Position numbers and translations under genes: made by a program
Part shown: positions 22,106-31,622 of the stretch, in pieces
Numbering within the stretch: the first letter of the stretch is position 1
Layout of the letters: each line of letters starts with the position of its first letter
Notes under the pieces: model-generated
Databases searched by the model: none
Seen by the model: only the letters and a program-made list of their open reading frames with translations
What the model was told of the DNA's origin: nothing
DNA from: Phytophthora colocasiae
Lineage: Eukaryota > Oomycota > Peronosporomycetes > Peronosporales > Peronosporaceae
Reading direction: 5' to 3'
Length of the DNA: 64,000 bases
NCBI GenBank assembly: GCA_018806915.1
Contig: JAGKQI010000043.1
Location: 248,001 to 312,000 of the forward strand

Positions 22106-24593
22106 CTACGCCCGGTTTACGTTTCCCGCTGACTTCTGCATTGCCACGGCTCGCTTCTGCAGGTACTCGTCATTGCGCTTCTTGGCTTCTTCGTTAGTGC
22201 AGTCTCGAGCAAAATGTCCACGTTGCTGACACGCATAACATCTCGGCTCAGCTGTGTAGTGCGATGACCAGTGTCCTTCTCTTCCACAGTGGAGACAGGT
22301 TCCAGGTGGTTGTCGCTCTCGTCCTCCAGCCGTCTGTTGTCGTACTTCTACAATTCTGGTCTCGCCATAGTGACTGTCATCAGCTGCTGCTCGTTTTACC
22401 GCCGCCGTTGTCGGATTTGTCTTCGGTCGCTTCGTTCGTGGTACATCCATTTCTTCCTCGGAGCTAGGGTCAATCATTGTTCGCTTCGCTGGCTTTCTTG
22501 TCCTCGGCTTGGTGGCATCCGGCTTGACTTTCGGCTTCGCTTTCTTTTTCTCAGGCTTTTGTTTCACCGCCCAGTATCTGCCATTCCAAGATTTTCCAGG
22601 TGGAAACTCGTACACTCCAGCAGGTCCGTTATTAACACCTTGTTGATTGTTGCACACCGCCATTGCGTCTGACACTTGTTTCATGATTGCATTCTCGCTC
22701 ACAGTCTCTCCCGGTTTCTCAATAGGGATCGTCAACGTGCCCACGCCTGGAATAATCACCATTCGTTTCTCTTCACTGGTTGTCGTCGCAACTGCTGGAC
22801 CTGGAGGTGCCGACTGATTCACTCCCAACATTGTCGGTACGGCGTAGTCCATCGGGTCATCAATCTCAATCGCTTTCTCCACAGCTTCTTCCAACGTCAC
22901 AGGTCTCGGTGGTTGCTTCACCAACTGTCGTAAGGTTTTGTCAATGCATCGGTAGAATTGGGCAAGAAACACACGTTCACTGACTTCATTTCTGTCCGCA
23001 GCTTCTCGTAACCCAGCAGCGAAATCGGCATAAGGCTCATCTTTAAACCGGTATCGAGCGTTCACTCTCGCTTCTGCTGCCGACTTGCCAACTCGTGGTC
23101 CATAACGTCTCAGTAGCGCCACTTTCAACTTTGTCCAGGTACGATCTTTCCTATGCAATCTCCGATCCATATTAACCCACCAACGTGCTGCGTTTTCCAT
23201 CAGCTTATTACCCAGTATGAAATACAACGAACGATCAGACCATTCGCCACGTCCTGATTCTCGAGCTCCTCTCAGTGCCAAATCTATACGATCAACCCAC
23301 GTGGACACGGAAGCCCTCGGTGTCGGGGTAAAGCTCGGCAATTCCAAGTTTTTAATGTTTCTCGCTCGTCGTTGGTATCGACCACCGCGTTCTTCGGATC
23401 TTACGTGCTCGCCTCTCATTCCGACCACGTCGCTCTCGTCGGTCACGTCGCTCTCGAACTCTAGGCCGTTCATTCGGTTCGTGGCGTCGTCCACGTCGTC
23501 GCAATCCATGATGTCGCCGTCGCTCGGCATCAGAATGGTCGCTGGAGTCGCTGCTTCCATCATAACTGGACTCACTTCCTGGGCTTTCGTTCGAGCCGTC
23601 ACTGTCATGGCCATGCGGTCGCCCATGATCGCTATCACTGCCATCACCGTCAGAGCTATCACTGTCGTCTGGTGGTGGATCTCCACGTGCCGCTCGTCGA
23701 GGTGGTGATCGTGATCGCTGTCGCTGTAGTTCTCTATGCTCATGTCTATCAGCCGGTGATCGTCTTCGTTCGTTTCCACGCTCCCGTCGCTGGCTTCGTG
23801 GTCTCTGAACGCCATCATCACGACGTCGGTATTCCTTTCGATGCGCCTCCCGTTCTCGTGGCCTATTTCGTGAGTGTTGGTCGTCTACATCCCAGTGTCG
23901 ATATTCATCCCGCCGAGATTCGCGTACACGTTGTCGTACACCTCGTGATTCTAAGCGTTGTTGATCGTGGTCCTGGGCTTCTTGTCCCACGTCTCGCTGG
24001 GGTTCCATAGGTACTTCAAGTATCGGCGCCGCATTTTCCTGGACTTCCATTCGTTCTGCTGGCTCCAAAGGCTGTTGCTCCGACTGAGGTCGCTCAACTG
24101 CGTCATTCGTCTCCGGAAACCGATCTACCACCTGCGTTGTCAATCTCCGCAAGCCTACAGCTAACTCTCGTATTCCATCCGGCATTGAGTCTCCGTCCAC
24201 TGCTTTGCTACGGGACACTGCTGTTTCCAATCGTTGGACCATTTTCGCAAAAGCTTCCAGCTCATCATCGGTAGGACCTTCATCAGCTTGCTCTGTTAAT
24301 GGGTCAGTAGCTTCGTCACCCACGGATTCTACGGCTCTGGTTCGCGTCCGTTCCGTTGCTTCTTCGTCCGCGTCCAACTCTACTTCACCACTCGGCGCCT
24401 CCACATCATCACTGGTGTCGTTGTCTTCCGCCTTCGCTTCATCATCTCGTGGATTTGGCTTCTTACTGCACGTCGTTCTCGCTGTTTTCGTTGATGCTGT
24501 CACTGCGGATGTACGTGTGCTCATTGTATTTGTTTCTTTCCGTCGTTTTCGTAACTCACGCTTTTTCGATAATAGCCCCTGTATGACCACCAT
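22106..24593 (-). pseudogene. Element B Gag, frameshifted
   Basis: The ATG at 24593 spans the LTR border. The first frame (to 23352) encodes an acidic region and an Arg/Ser/Asp-rich region. A change of frame near 23395 leads into the second frame (ending 22106), which holds the capsid-like region (LPSFTPTPRASVSTWVDRI; ARWWVNMDRR; YRFKDEPYADFAAGLREAA) and two zinc knuckles near the end. The second knuckle is complete (CYACQQRGHFARDC); the first (CLHCGREGHWSSH) lacks the last cysteine. One +1 change would restore a single Gag of roughly 800 residues, but it is not known whether the change is programmed or decay. Confidence 0.85.
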
Positions 24594-25628
24594 GTGACGA
24601 ACCCACGGTCTCAATCTGCTTTGTCGTCCTGCAGATTTAGTGACACCAGCACTGCGCTGTGTGGTCTCGCCGGGTTCTTGTCTTATCCCGTTCAACGTCA
24701 ACTTCAATAACACTCGTCGGTCCCGGCTCACCTGCGCCGGAACGTCTCCGTCCCTATTTGTATTCTCAATCAATGCAATCTAAAGAACGCGACTCGTTCT
24801 CTATCCTGCGTCTCAACACGTTGTCCGTTCAACCAATCGTCGACACTAACAACTGCCCTTGGATCCCGTCTTAAGCGTCGAGGATACTGACTAATGACCC
24901 GTTCCCGATAGCCCGTCGCCAGTCACTCACCCACCTAACACCGCCCAAAGCTTCAGTTGCCGTCTCTTCTCGTCCGTCCAACCAATTGTCAACGCCAACA
25001 ACTGCCCCTGGATCCCGTCCCAAACGTCAAGGATACTGACTAATGACCCGCCCCCGATAGCCCGTCGCCAGTCCCTCACCGTCTAGCACCGCCCAAAGCT
25101 TCAGCTGTAGTCGCCCAGTTTCTCAGTCGCCGTCCAGAGTCTCCACCGCGCTCTGTCCGTCGAAGTTCTCAGTCGCCGTCCAGAACACCAACTGTGCTCC
25201 GTCCGTCGAAGTTCTCTTAGTCGCCGTCCAGAACACCAACTGTGTTCCGTCCGTCGAATCTCTCGCTGCCTGTGCTCTAGCCGGCAAGTTTAGGAGTGCC
25301 CGTTGTGGCAACTCCGCGTTTCGTCGTCGTAGTACACTCGCTTGTGCCCCACTTGGCAAGTTTCGAAGTGAAGTCTCCGTCCAGCCGTCTCATTCGTCTA
25401 CTTCGCTCTTCGATCGTTGCTTTAGCGCCCTGCACACCCATGAGCCAGCTGCTCCACTGAGTCGCAGTTGTTCCAAGATCGCTTCACTTCGTGGATCGCT
25501 TGTACTTCAACGTCGTTCTCATGTCGATCTTCCTCATCGAACCGTCGACTCGCACGTCCAGCATCCATATCATGCCGCACGTCATTAACCGCCATCGACT
25601 CGTCCATCAATAGGCTTGTCCTATTACA
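24593..25628 (-). repeat. Element B 5' LTR
   Basis: Unbroken 1036-bp LTR, TGTGACGA...CTATTACA on the + strand. It carries two units of the internal repeat of about 150 bp and a shorter repeated CAGTCGCCGTCCAGA motif near 25125-25245. Differs from the other LTR by roughly eight substitutions outside the repeat. Confidence 0.94.
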
Positions 25629-25632
25629 TAGT
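25629..25632. repeat. Target-site duplication of element B, right copy (TAGT)
   Basis: Second TAGT copy; element A protease sequence resumes immediately after it. Confidence 0.9.
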
Positions 25633-26890
25633 TTATGTCCGAATTTGGTTTGTTTTCGCCTGTTTTAGCTTCTTAGCAAGGATTTGCCTTTGATTTCGAT
25701 CGTGATACACTGAACTTCAGAGTCCTGCAAGAAGTACGTACGGTAATAGTCACCTCTCAGTATGAAGCTACCTGGGGAATCTTTGTAGCTCATGCGACTA
25801 CTGAAAGACTCGAACGATCCCTAGCTGATAGATTTGGCAACGCTACAAGAGTTGACGGAGAAGCATCGCTTGAGATATGGCATGAAAGACTCAGACACAC
25901 CTGTCCTCAATACTTGAAGATCATGACAGATAAACTCGTTCGGGGGATGGTTTTGACTCATCGACAGCTCGGAAATTGTGATGCGCGTCATGTTGGAAAG
26001 CAGAAAAGATTCCAAATCGCAAGAAGCTGAATCGAAAGACCGACTCACCAAACCAATGGTGTACGCGGACCTACTAATTCCTGGTCAAGGAAATGGAACG
26101 CGTTTTGAAGCAGTTCTTGTTCTAATGGACGGGTTTTCTCGCTTTGTAACTATTCACTTGCTGAAGAGTAAGGATAGCTCAGTCGTGAATAAGAACATCA
26201 TGGAATATGTAGTGCGGGCTGAGCGTCAAGCCCGACGAGGTGAAGCTGCTGTCAGACAAGTCGTGTACGAAGTAAAAGAATTTTTGATCGATAAAGGAGG
26301 TGAATTTTGCGATGAGGAAATGGAGAAATAGCACGCATCTCGTGGTATTGAACATGTTCGAGTTGGACCAAAGAGCTCTCAATTAAACTTTTGTGAGAGA
26401 ACTCATCAGAGCTTGGTTGGAATGATAAAGGCGATGATGTACCAGTCTGGTTTACCACGCAGCTTCTGGCCTGAAGCACTTATGAATGCAGTGTACATTA
26501 AGAACCGAGTGTACAACAAGGGCACAGATGGCATCCCGTTCGAGATGATGTTTGGAGAGAAGCCAGACATCCATCATATTCGTAAATTTGGGTCTCTGGC
26601 TTACGTGCACGTTCCGGTTTCTCCTGGACGCCGAAAGCATCAAGACAACGCCAAGCTGGGTTATGCTTTAGGCTATGCAGAGGATGTAATGGGGTGTAAG
26701 GTGTTCTTTCCTGATGAACACACAGCAAAATTTGTACCATATCTACGGGTGGCAGAAGACGTCATGTACCGTGATCGGTATGAAGTGACTTCAGAAGATG
26801 CTGATCTCGAATCTCTGCACTTTAAAACAGCAAGTGATATCAGTGCTGAACGTGAAGATTCAAGTTCTTCGGGGGGCGGGGGGGGGGGTA
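25633..26890 (+). pseudogene. Element A protease end, GAG-pre-integrase and integrase
   Basis: Continues element A after the nest. A GAG-pre-integrase region is at about 25870-26010 (IWHERLRHTCPQYL; CDARHVGKQKR-like CxxC/H pattern). The integrase core spans about 26055-26420: VYADLLIPG gives the first Asp, LIDKGGEF the second and CERTHQSLVGMI the Glu region. An in-frame TAG at 26329-26331 interrupts the core and could come from CAG. The C-terminal part (WPEALMNAVYIKNR; PDIHHIRKFGSLAYVHVP) is typical of Copia integrases. It runs into a G-rich tract at 26873-26889. Confidence 0.88.
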
Positions 26891-26999
26891 AACACTCAAA
26901 GTATTGCGTGATCTGGAAAGGAAACGGGGAATTACCCGCACAAACTTCCAGTTGCTGGGTCTGAAGAAAACAAGATCATGGATATGCACAATGTGGATC

Positions 27000-28137
27000 T
27001 CGAGGTACAATGCCTTCAGCACCACCCACAAGTTCCCATCGATTTCACATGGAAAGCCGTCAATGTAACTCAGATACTGCCTAATAGTAAGGTTTGCATA
27101 CAGATATGCAGTGTTTACATCTCCACTGGACATCGTGAGCCCCAAAGCCGCAGAAAGAGCAACCAACAATCGAAATGAAGACATTCGTGCAACCGGAGAG
27201 AAAGTCTCACGAAAGTCTACTCCAGGTCTCTGAAAGTTGCCAAAAGCCACAATCCTGGCTTTAAACCGACCCACATAACCCAAATGATCCGATTTCAATG
27301 CATACACCCAGTCTGTACGAATAACCTTGGCATCTTCAGGCATCTCATCATGTGTGATCTCTTCCATAACATCCTTTGCCTTAAAAGCAGCCATCTCTTC
27401 CAGCCCAGCCATTCGCCACATGTTTGCATATTTCGATCTCATCGCTTCTCGATGGTTACGTGGAATTTTCACGTTTGCAACTCGGATAGGGAGTGGGACT
27501 GCGTGAATGTCGCCAACGTCGACGTCCTAGCTACTTAGCTGGTTGCGTGATGAATGCTACCAGGCAACTTCGCGTGTTCTCGATAAGAATGGGCATCACT
27601 TACGCTTGGGCTCTTGCTTATCAGCACCACGCTCAATATGATCTTCTTTTGATCCAGTTTCATCACATGGCGTGTGCGCTTCCCAGTCAGCTTTAGCGAT
27701 AGCAGCATACTTGCATCAACACTTTCTGGTACAGACTGCAAGTCATTCGTCTTAGATCCATCTGAATCCGCAAAAGTACTGGCCACGGTCACTGCATCAT
27801 CGTCCTCGTGATCATCCTCTTCAACGTTTTGTTCTTCTATGATTGATCCATACACCCCTGCAACAGACTCATTTCCATCTAAAGCTGCACTCGCTGAACT
27901 TCACCATCTCAGTATTGTTCCTGCTGAGCTTTCAGTCTTCTGAGTCGTAACAGCATCACAGCTTTTAGTAATCAGGTCACCAATAGCGGCTGTCACTCCA
28001 TGCATATGTGCAATAGTTTCTTCACAGAACACTCGAGTAGCAACTTCAGTATCATCATGACAATCTGTCTGCTCAAGCACTTCTTCATGACCCACAGTTA
28101 CAGAGCCACAATGACAGTTTTTGATCATCAGCATCCT
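27000..28137 (-). pseudogene. Inverted block of element A: linker and first half of reverse transcriptase
   Basis: Read on the minus strand, this block gives an acidic linker (about 28137-27500) and then the N-terminal half of a Copia reverse transcriptase (27472 to about 27005): EEITHDEMPEDAKVIRTDWV, RFKARIVAFGNFQRPGVDF, ETFSPVARMSSFRLLVALSA, GDVNTAYLYA, YLSYIDGFPCEIDGN and LKALY. The second half of the same protein follows on the + strand from about 28142. GATC palindromes at 26996-26999 and 28138-28141 mark the likely borders. Flipping the block back joins LKALY in frame to the QSGCEWNNELDGW region. Confidence 0.85.
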
Positions 28138-28141
28138 GATC

Positions 28142-29235
28142 AGTTGCACAGCTTATCAGTCAGGTTGTGAATGGAATAACGAGCTGGATGGGTGGATGAA
28201 GAATCGTCGCTACCTGCGATCATTGACTGAGCCTTGCTTGTACTACCGGTTTGAAGGAGAAACTGTGGTATTTGTGCTGATCTATGTGGATGATATACTT
28301 GTGGCAACAAACGATAAAGAAAGCAAGACGGAACTGTTCCAACAGATCAACGAAGCTTATGGACTCAAGGGTCAAGGTCTGTTGACTGAGTATTTAGGAG
28401 TTGAAGTTGAGCAGAGAAGTGAACAGATTACTATATGACAAAGCAAGTACTCTCGTGAAATTTTGTAATGTTTTGGTTATCAGAGTGCTCATTCAGTTGG
28501 AAATCCTATGGAGAGACTTATTCCACTTGCAGGCAATGAAGAGAGTGACACCAGCTTTCCGTATCGAGAAGCGATTGGTATGTTGATGTATCTGGCTACC
28601 AGTCCGCGTCCAGACCTAGCATTTGCGCTTGGTCAACTGAGTAGATTTGTTGCTCGACCTTCTGGAAAACACATTGGCGCACTTAAGCGCGTGTTGTGTT
28701 ATCTGGCCGGTACTGTCGACTACGGAATCACCTATGACAGACAAGCAGACGTAAGTCAAGCTGTGATGTTGAATGGCTTCTGTGATAGTGATTGGGCAAA
28801 TGACCCCGAGACCCGGAGAATCATTACTGGGTTCGTGTTTACACTGGCGGGAGGTGCGATTTTGTGGATGTCCAGACGCCAATCTATTGTCGCTCTATCC
28901 ACCGCTGAAGATGAATACGTAGCAGCATGTGAGGCTACTATGGAGGCAGTTGCTGAAGGCAATATTTTGCAAGAAATCCTTCCTAATCACGTAGTGAAAC
29001 TGAGAATTGGTATTGACAACCAGGCTGCTCATACGGTGGTTACTAACCCGACCTATAGTCGTCGCACGCATCACATTGAGCTGCGCTGGTATTACGTGAG
29101 AGAGCAAGTGGAAAAGGGTGTGATTGAACTGCACTGAAAGGAGACGTAAATCCTGCTGACGCTTTTACGAAGGCGCTCGACAAGAATCCACTGAAGACTC
29201 TGCTGAGTCTTGCCAATGTTGGCAATGCAGATTAG
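28142..29235 (+). pseudogene. Element A reverse transcriptase second half and RNase H
   Basis: Starts in frame with the inverted block (QSGCEWNNELDGW), then LYYRFEGETVVFVLIYVDDIL with the catalytic YVDD at about 28283. Stops at 28436 (TGA) and about 28466 (TAA) interrupt the link to RNase H; both could be C-to-T changes. RNase H follows with GFCDSDWANDPETRR, VALSTAEDEYVAA and GIDNQAAHTVV. A 1-base shift at about 29137 precedes the last motif (NPADAFTKAL). The end lies just before the polypurine tract CGAGGGAGGCG at 29251-29261. Confidence 0.9.
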
Positions 29236-29261
29236 TTCGAAGTTGCACTTCGAGGGAGGCG

Positions 29262-29515
29262 TATTGGAATTCATATTGAAGGTCAACGTTGAAGGTCAAT
29301 GTGCGACCTGGACATGGTGAGATTTGGCAGATCAAGTTAAGCGCTGTAGGACTGAACAAGCTTAGTGAAGCTGAGACTACTATAGTCACTGCATGTGAAG
29401 CAAGGACAAGCCCGCTTAAAGAGCTCTGGTACGGAGAGAGCTCACATCTAATCTCACTTTTCATTTTTTCGGGATCAAGTGAACTTGCCTTTGGATTCTG
29501 TGTAGCATCTAAAAG
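29262..29515 (+). repeat. Element A 3' LTR
   Basis: Begins after the polypurine tract GAGGGAGG and matches bases 1-144 from 29368 onward. The right border is set where identity ends. A longer LTR, ending near ACGACAACA at about 29609, is possible if the 5' copy has lost that part. Confidence 0.75.
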
Positions 29516-30031
29516 TGGGAGCTTGTGGGTTGCTTGGGCGAAACAAAGTAAATTGCGAAGTGAGCATGTGGAATGTGAAGCAAGTGATGTCAATTTCGCT
29601 TACGACAACAAGCAGCACGTTGAACAAGGGACGTTCCTCTAAAGCTACATATAACTAGCCTATGAGAGCTTCACGACTTCGCTGTAGAGCTGGCTCTCGT
29701 GGACGTGAGCCCGGAAAGCACTAAATGAGCTCCTAGGAGTTATACTAGTTCGATAGTAACTATATAGTACCAGAGTGAATTTCTAGTGCTTACGGTCTGG
29801 AGTACTTCTTACTATAGTAACAGTACACTATAGTAGCTACAAATTTCTACTACCATTACTGCTAACCCCTGGGTCAGACAATACAGTGTTGAGGAAACAG
29901 TCCAAAGTACTATTTACTATAGTAGCATGATACTATAGTAACTACTAATTTCTACTATCCCTGGGGGGGTATTACTAAGCATGTATATCCAATCATGTTG
30001 ACTTCTAAGGACGAAGCAGGACAAGGAGTCC
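29516..30031. repeat. Intergenic AT-rich stretch with TACTATAGTA palindromes
   Basis: No gene seen. Two related segments of about 65-70 bp (29800-29873 and 29904-29966) share GTACT...TTACTATAGTA, CACTATAGTAG or relatives, AATTTCTACTA and CCCTGGG. The palindrome TACTATAGTA or close variants recurs several times. It lies directly upstream of the DUF3638 gene and may be a small repeat or part of its promoter. Confidence 0.6.
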
Positions 30032-30725
30032 ATGAAGAATGCCGAGCTGCTCAACGCCGTGTTCCGCTTCAAGTACAAGGCTCCAAGTGACATCCAAGAA
30101 GCAGCGACGTGTGGTGCTTATGCCAAGTTCTTTGCGTCCTTTGTGTCGAGTCTGGAGGCTTCCCCAGATGTTCCTGAGCTCCAGTGCGGCCGCGTGGAAC
30201 CTCTGGCAGACGACCGCGTCGTTCCAGCTTCCGCCTTTGCTGCTCACGAGATTGACGCACTGCAGCGAGTGGCTGAAAGACTTACAGCTCCAAGTGGAGT
30301 CCACCAGAGAGGAGACGTGTGGTACGACCCGTGGCTGCCCAAGTACGGTTGTGTAGTGCAGCGCACCAAGAAGAGCGCCACGGAGGTGAAGATCGATGTA
30401 CTTTGCGTCGATAAGTGGGAACACAAGCTGCATTTGTTACCCAGTGGTGAGAACGTGCATAGTGCTGTTCCTATGACGCACGGTATTTTTCATTGTGCAG
30501 ATCTCGATTCTGAACTGGAGACGGAGTTTTCAACTGAGTTTGGAACGGAGCTAGAGAAAGCTTTGTCTAATACTGGAGATGCTAGAAGCGCAGCAAGGAA
30601 CGAATTAGGGCATCAGAAGACTCCACAATTCATTGCTGCAGTGGTGAGGCGTACTATCCATTCGCTACTGGACGGAGATTCTGGTATTGGTACTGTAAGC
30701 TGTGTTGCTAGAGGAGGCACTACTG
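30032..30725 (+). CDS. DUF3638-family giant protein, N-terminal segment before the inversion
   Basis: Frame starting MKNAELLNAVFRF at 30032, read as the N-terminus of the large gene that continues from 31623. It is open to 30725, where an 8-bp sequence CACTACTG (30718-30725) marks the left border of an inverted segment; beyond this the plus frame soon ends. The frame lines up with the inverted block when that block is flipped (ACT ACT G in the same phase on both sides). Codon use and charge resemble the main body. No named domain is recognised in this part. The assignment to the same gene rests on position, frame and continuity, not on a family match. Confidence 0.68.
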
Positions 30726-31622
30726 ACGTGGGTCTACAAGCCACTTTCAGGTCCTGCCAGTTTAATGCGATGTTGTACTGTGCGCACAGGGGAACTTCCC
30801 GGACACATGTCTGATGAACAAGGCAGAACGCAACCCACTTGACCAGCATTTCACGACTGCGCTGCTCGACGTCCAGAACAGAAGTCAATTGCGGGATCTT
30901 CCGCCATTGCGTTACCACTTGTTGGTACAGCATCACAAGCTCATGTAGCAGCTCTAAATCGATCGAGCTGTCGTAATCTCCAGCATCAATAAGGATATTC
31001 GATCGTTCAAACATAAACGCTTCCATTGTCCTCAGCATCAGAATACTCTTGTATGAAGCTGGAGAACTGTTCGACCTCACCCACAGAAGCAACTCACTCA
31101 AAGTGCACGATGCTCCATCAGTGTAGTCACATCCTTCCAAATTTGACCACGCTCGCTGGTGGCGCTCCTCGGTGTTTTCTTTGCTGCTAAGGTCACTGAC
31201 TCGCTTCGGATTCGTCATCTCCACTACGGAACTCAATCGACTTAACTGCTGCAGCACCTTACTGCCCGGTAAAATGTACCGATTAGCAGTTTCTTGATTC
31301 AAAACATCAACAAACCCTTCAATTCGGCTACGCAGCGTCGTACACTGGGTTTGTAAAGCCGATACTTCATATCCACACCCCAATAGCTCCACAATGTTCT
31401 GAACGATAACTTGTAGCATGTAGAACACGTCGTCCACTGCAGCACAACCATCTCCCACATTAATTTTCCCACTTAGCATCTCCTCCACCTCGTCCGCTGC
31501 GTCTTGGATTAACTTCAGCTGCATAGAGATCATCGTTTTCCGAAATAAACCTTCCCCACAGCATAGGTTCCGTTCGATGACCGCTTGGACAATTGCCCAA
31601 CAAGTATCGCGTGCTCGTCCTC
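30726..31622 (-). pseudogene. Inverted 897-bp coding block of the DUF3638-family gene
   Basis: Open on the minus strand with long protein-like sequence (WAIVQAVIERNLCCGEGLF; QIL-type helical stretches; MLVKWVAFCLVHQTCVREVP; AQYNIALNWQDLKVA). Its ends coincide with an inverted repeat CACTACTG (30718-30725) / CAGTAGTG (31623-31630). Flipping it joins the left side in frame (the GGTT of the plus frame to GGRARDTCW). At the right side one base of frame difference remains, which may be an indel or a hidden intron. Read as it stands, the block would be an unrelated antisense ORF wedged between two parts of one gene. Confidence 0.72.

Larger units (their letters stand above)
1460..25628 (-). mobile_element. 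Element B: Ty3/Gypsy LTR retrotransposon, minus strand
   Basis: Bounded by LTRs with TG...CA ends (24593-25628 as 5' LTR; 1460-2505 plus 16289-16432 as 3' LTR) and a 4-bp duplication TAGT. Minus-strand order is LTR, gag, protease, reverse transcriptase, RNase H, integrase, LTR. RNase H before integrase is the Ty3/Gypsy order. The two LTRs differ at under about 1% of aligned bases, so insertion was fairly recent, yet gag needs a frameshift and pol carries three in-frame stops. Element C sits inside the 3' LTR. The sequence just inside the 5' LTR begins TGG on the minus strand, as expected for a tRNA primer-binding site. Confidence 0.95.
1..29515 (+). mobile_element. Element A: decayed Ty1/Copia LTR retrotransposon, outermost of a triple nest
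   Basis: Copia order is visible on the + strand: gag with a CCHC knuckle, protease, GAG-pre-integrase, integrase, reverse transcriptase, RNase H. The first 144 bases match bases 29368-29515, so the window opens inside the 5' LTR and the element closes with its 3' LTR. The coding region is split at 1459/25633 by element B. Joining the flanks across one copy of the TAGT duplication continues a protease-like sequence, apart from a 1-base deficit just after the joint. The LTR stretches differ at about 4 positions plus a 4-base gap in 144, which makes A older than B and C, as the nesting demands. Several frameshifts, stops and an inversion make it non-functional. Confidence 0.93.

Noticed and set aside
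29368..29640. Solo LTR after the nest
   Set aside because: It is the 3' LTR of element A, since coding sequence, polypurine tract and the matching 5' LTR piece are all present.
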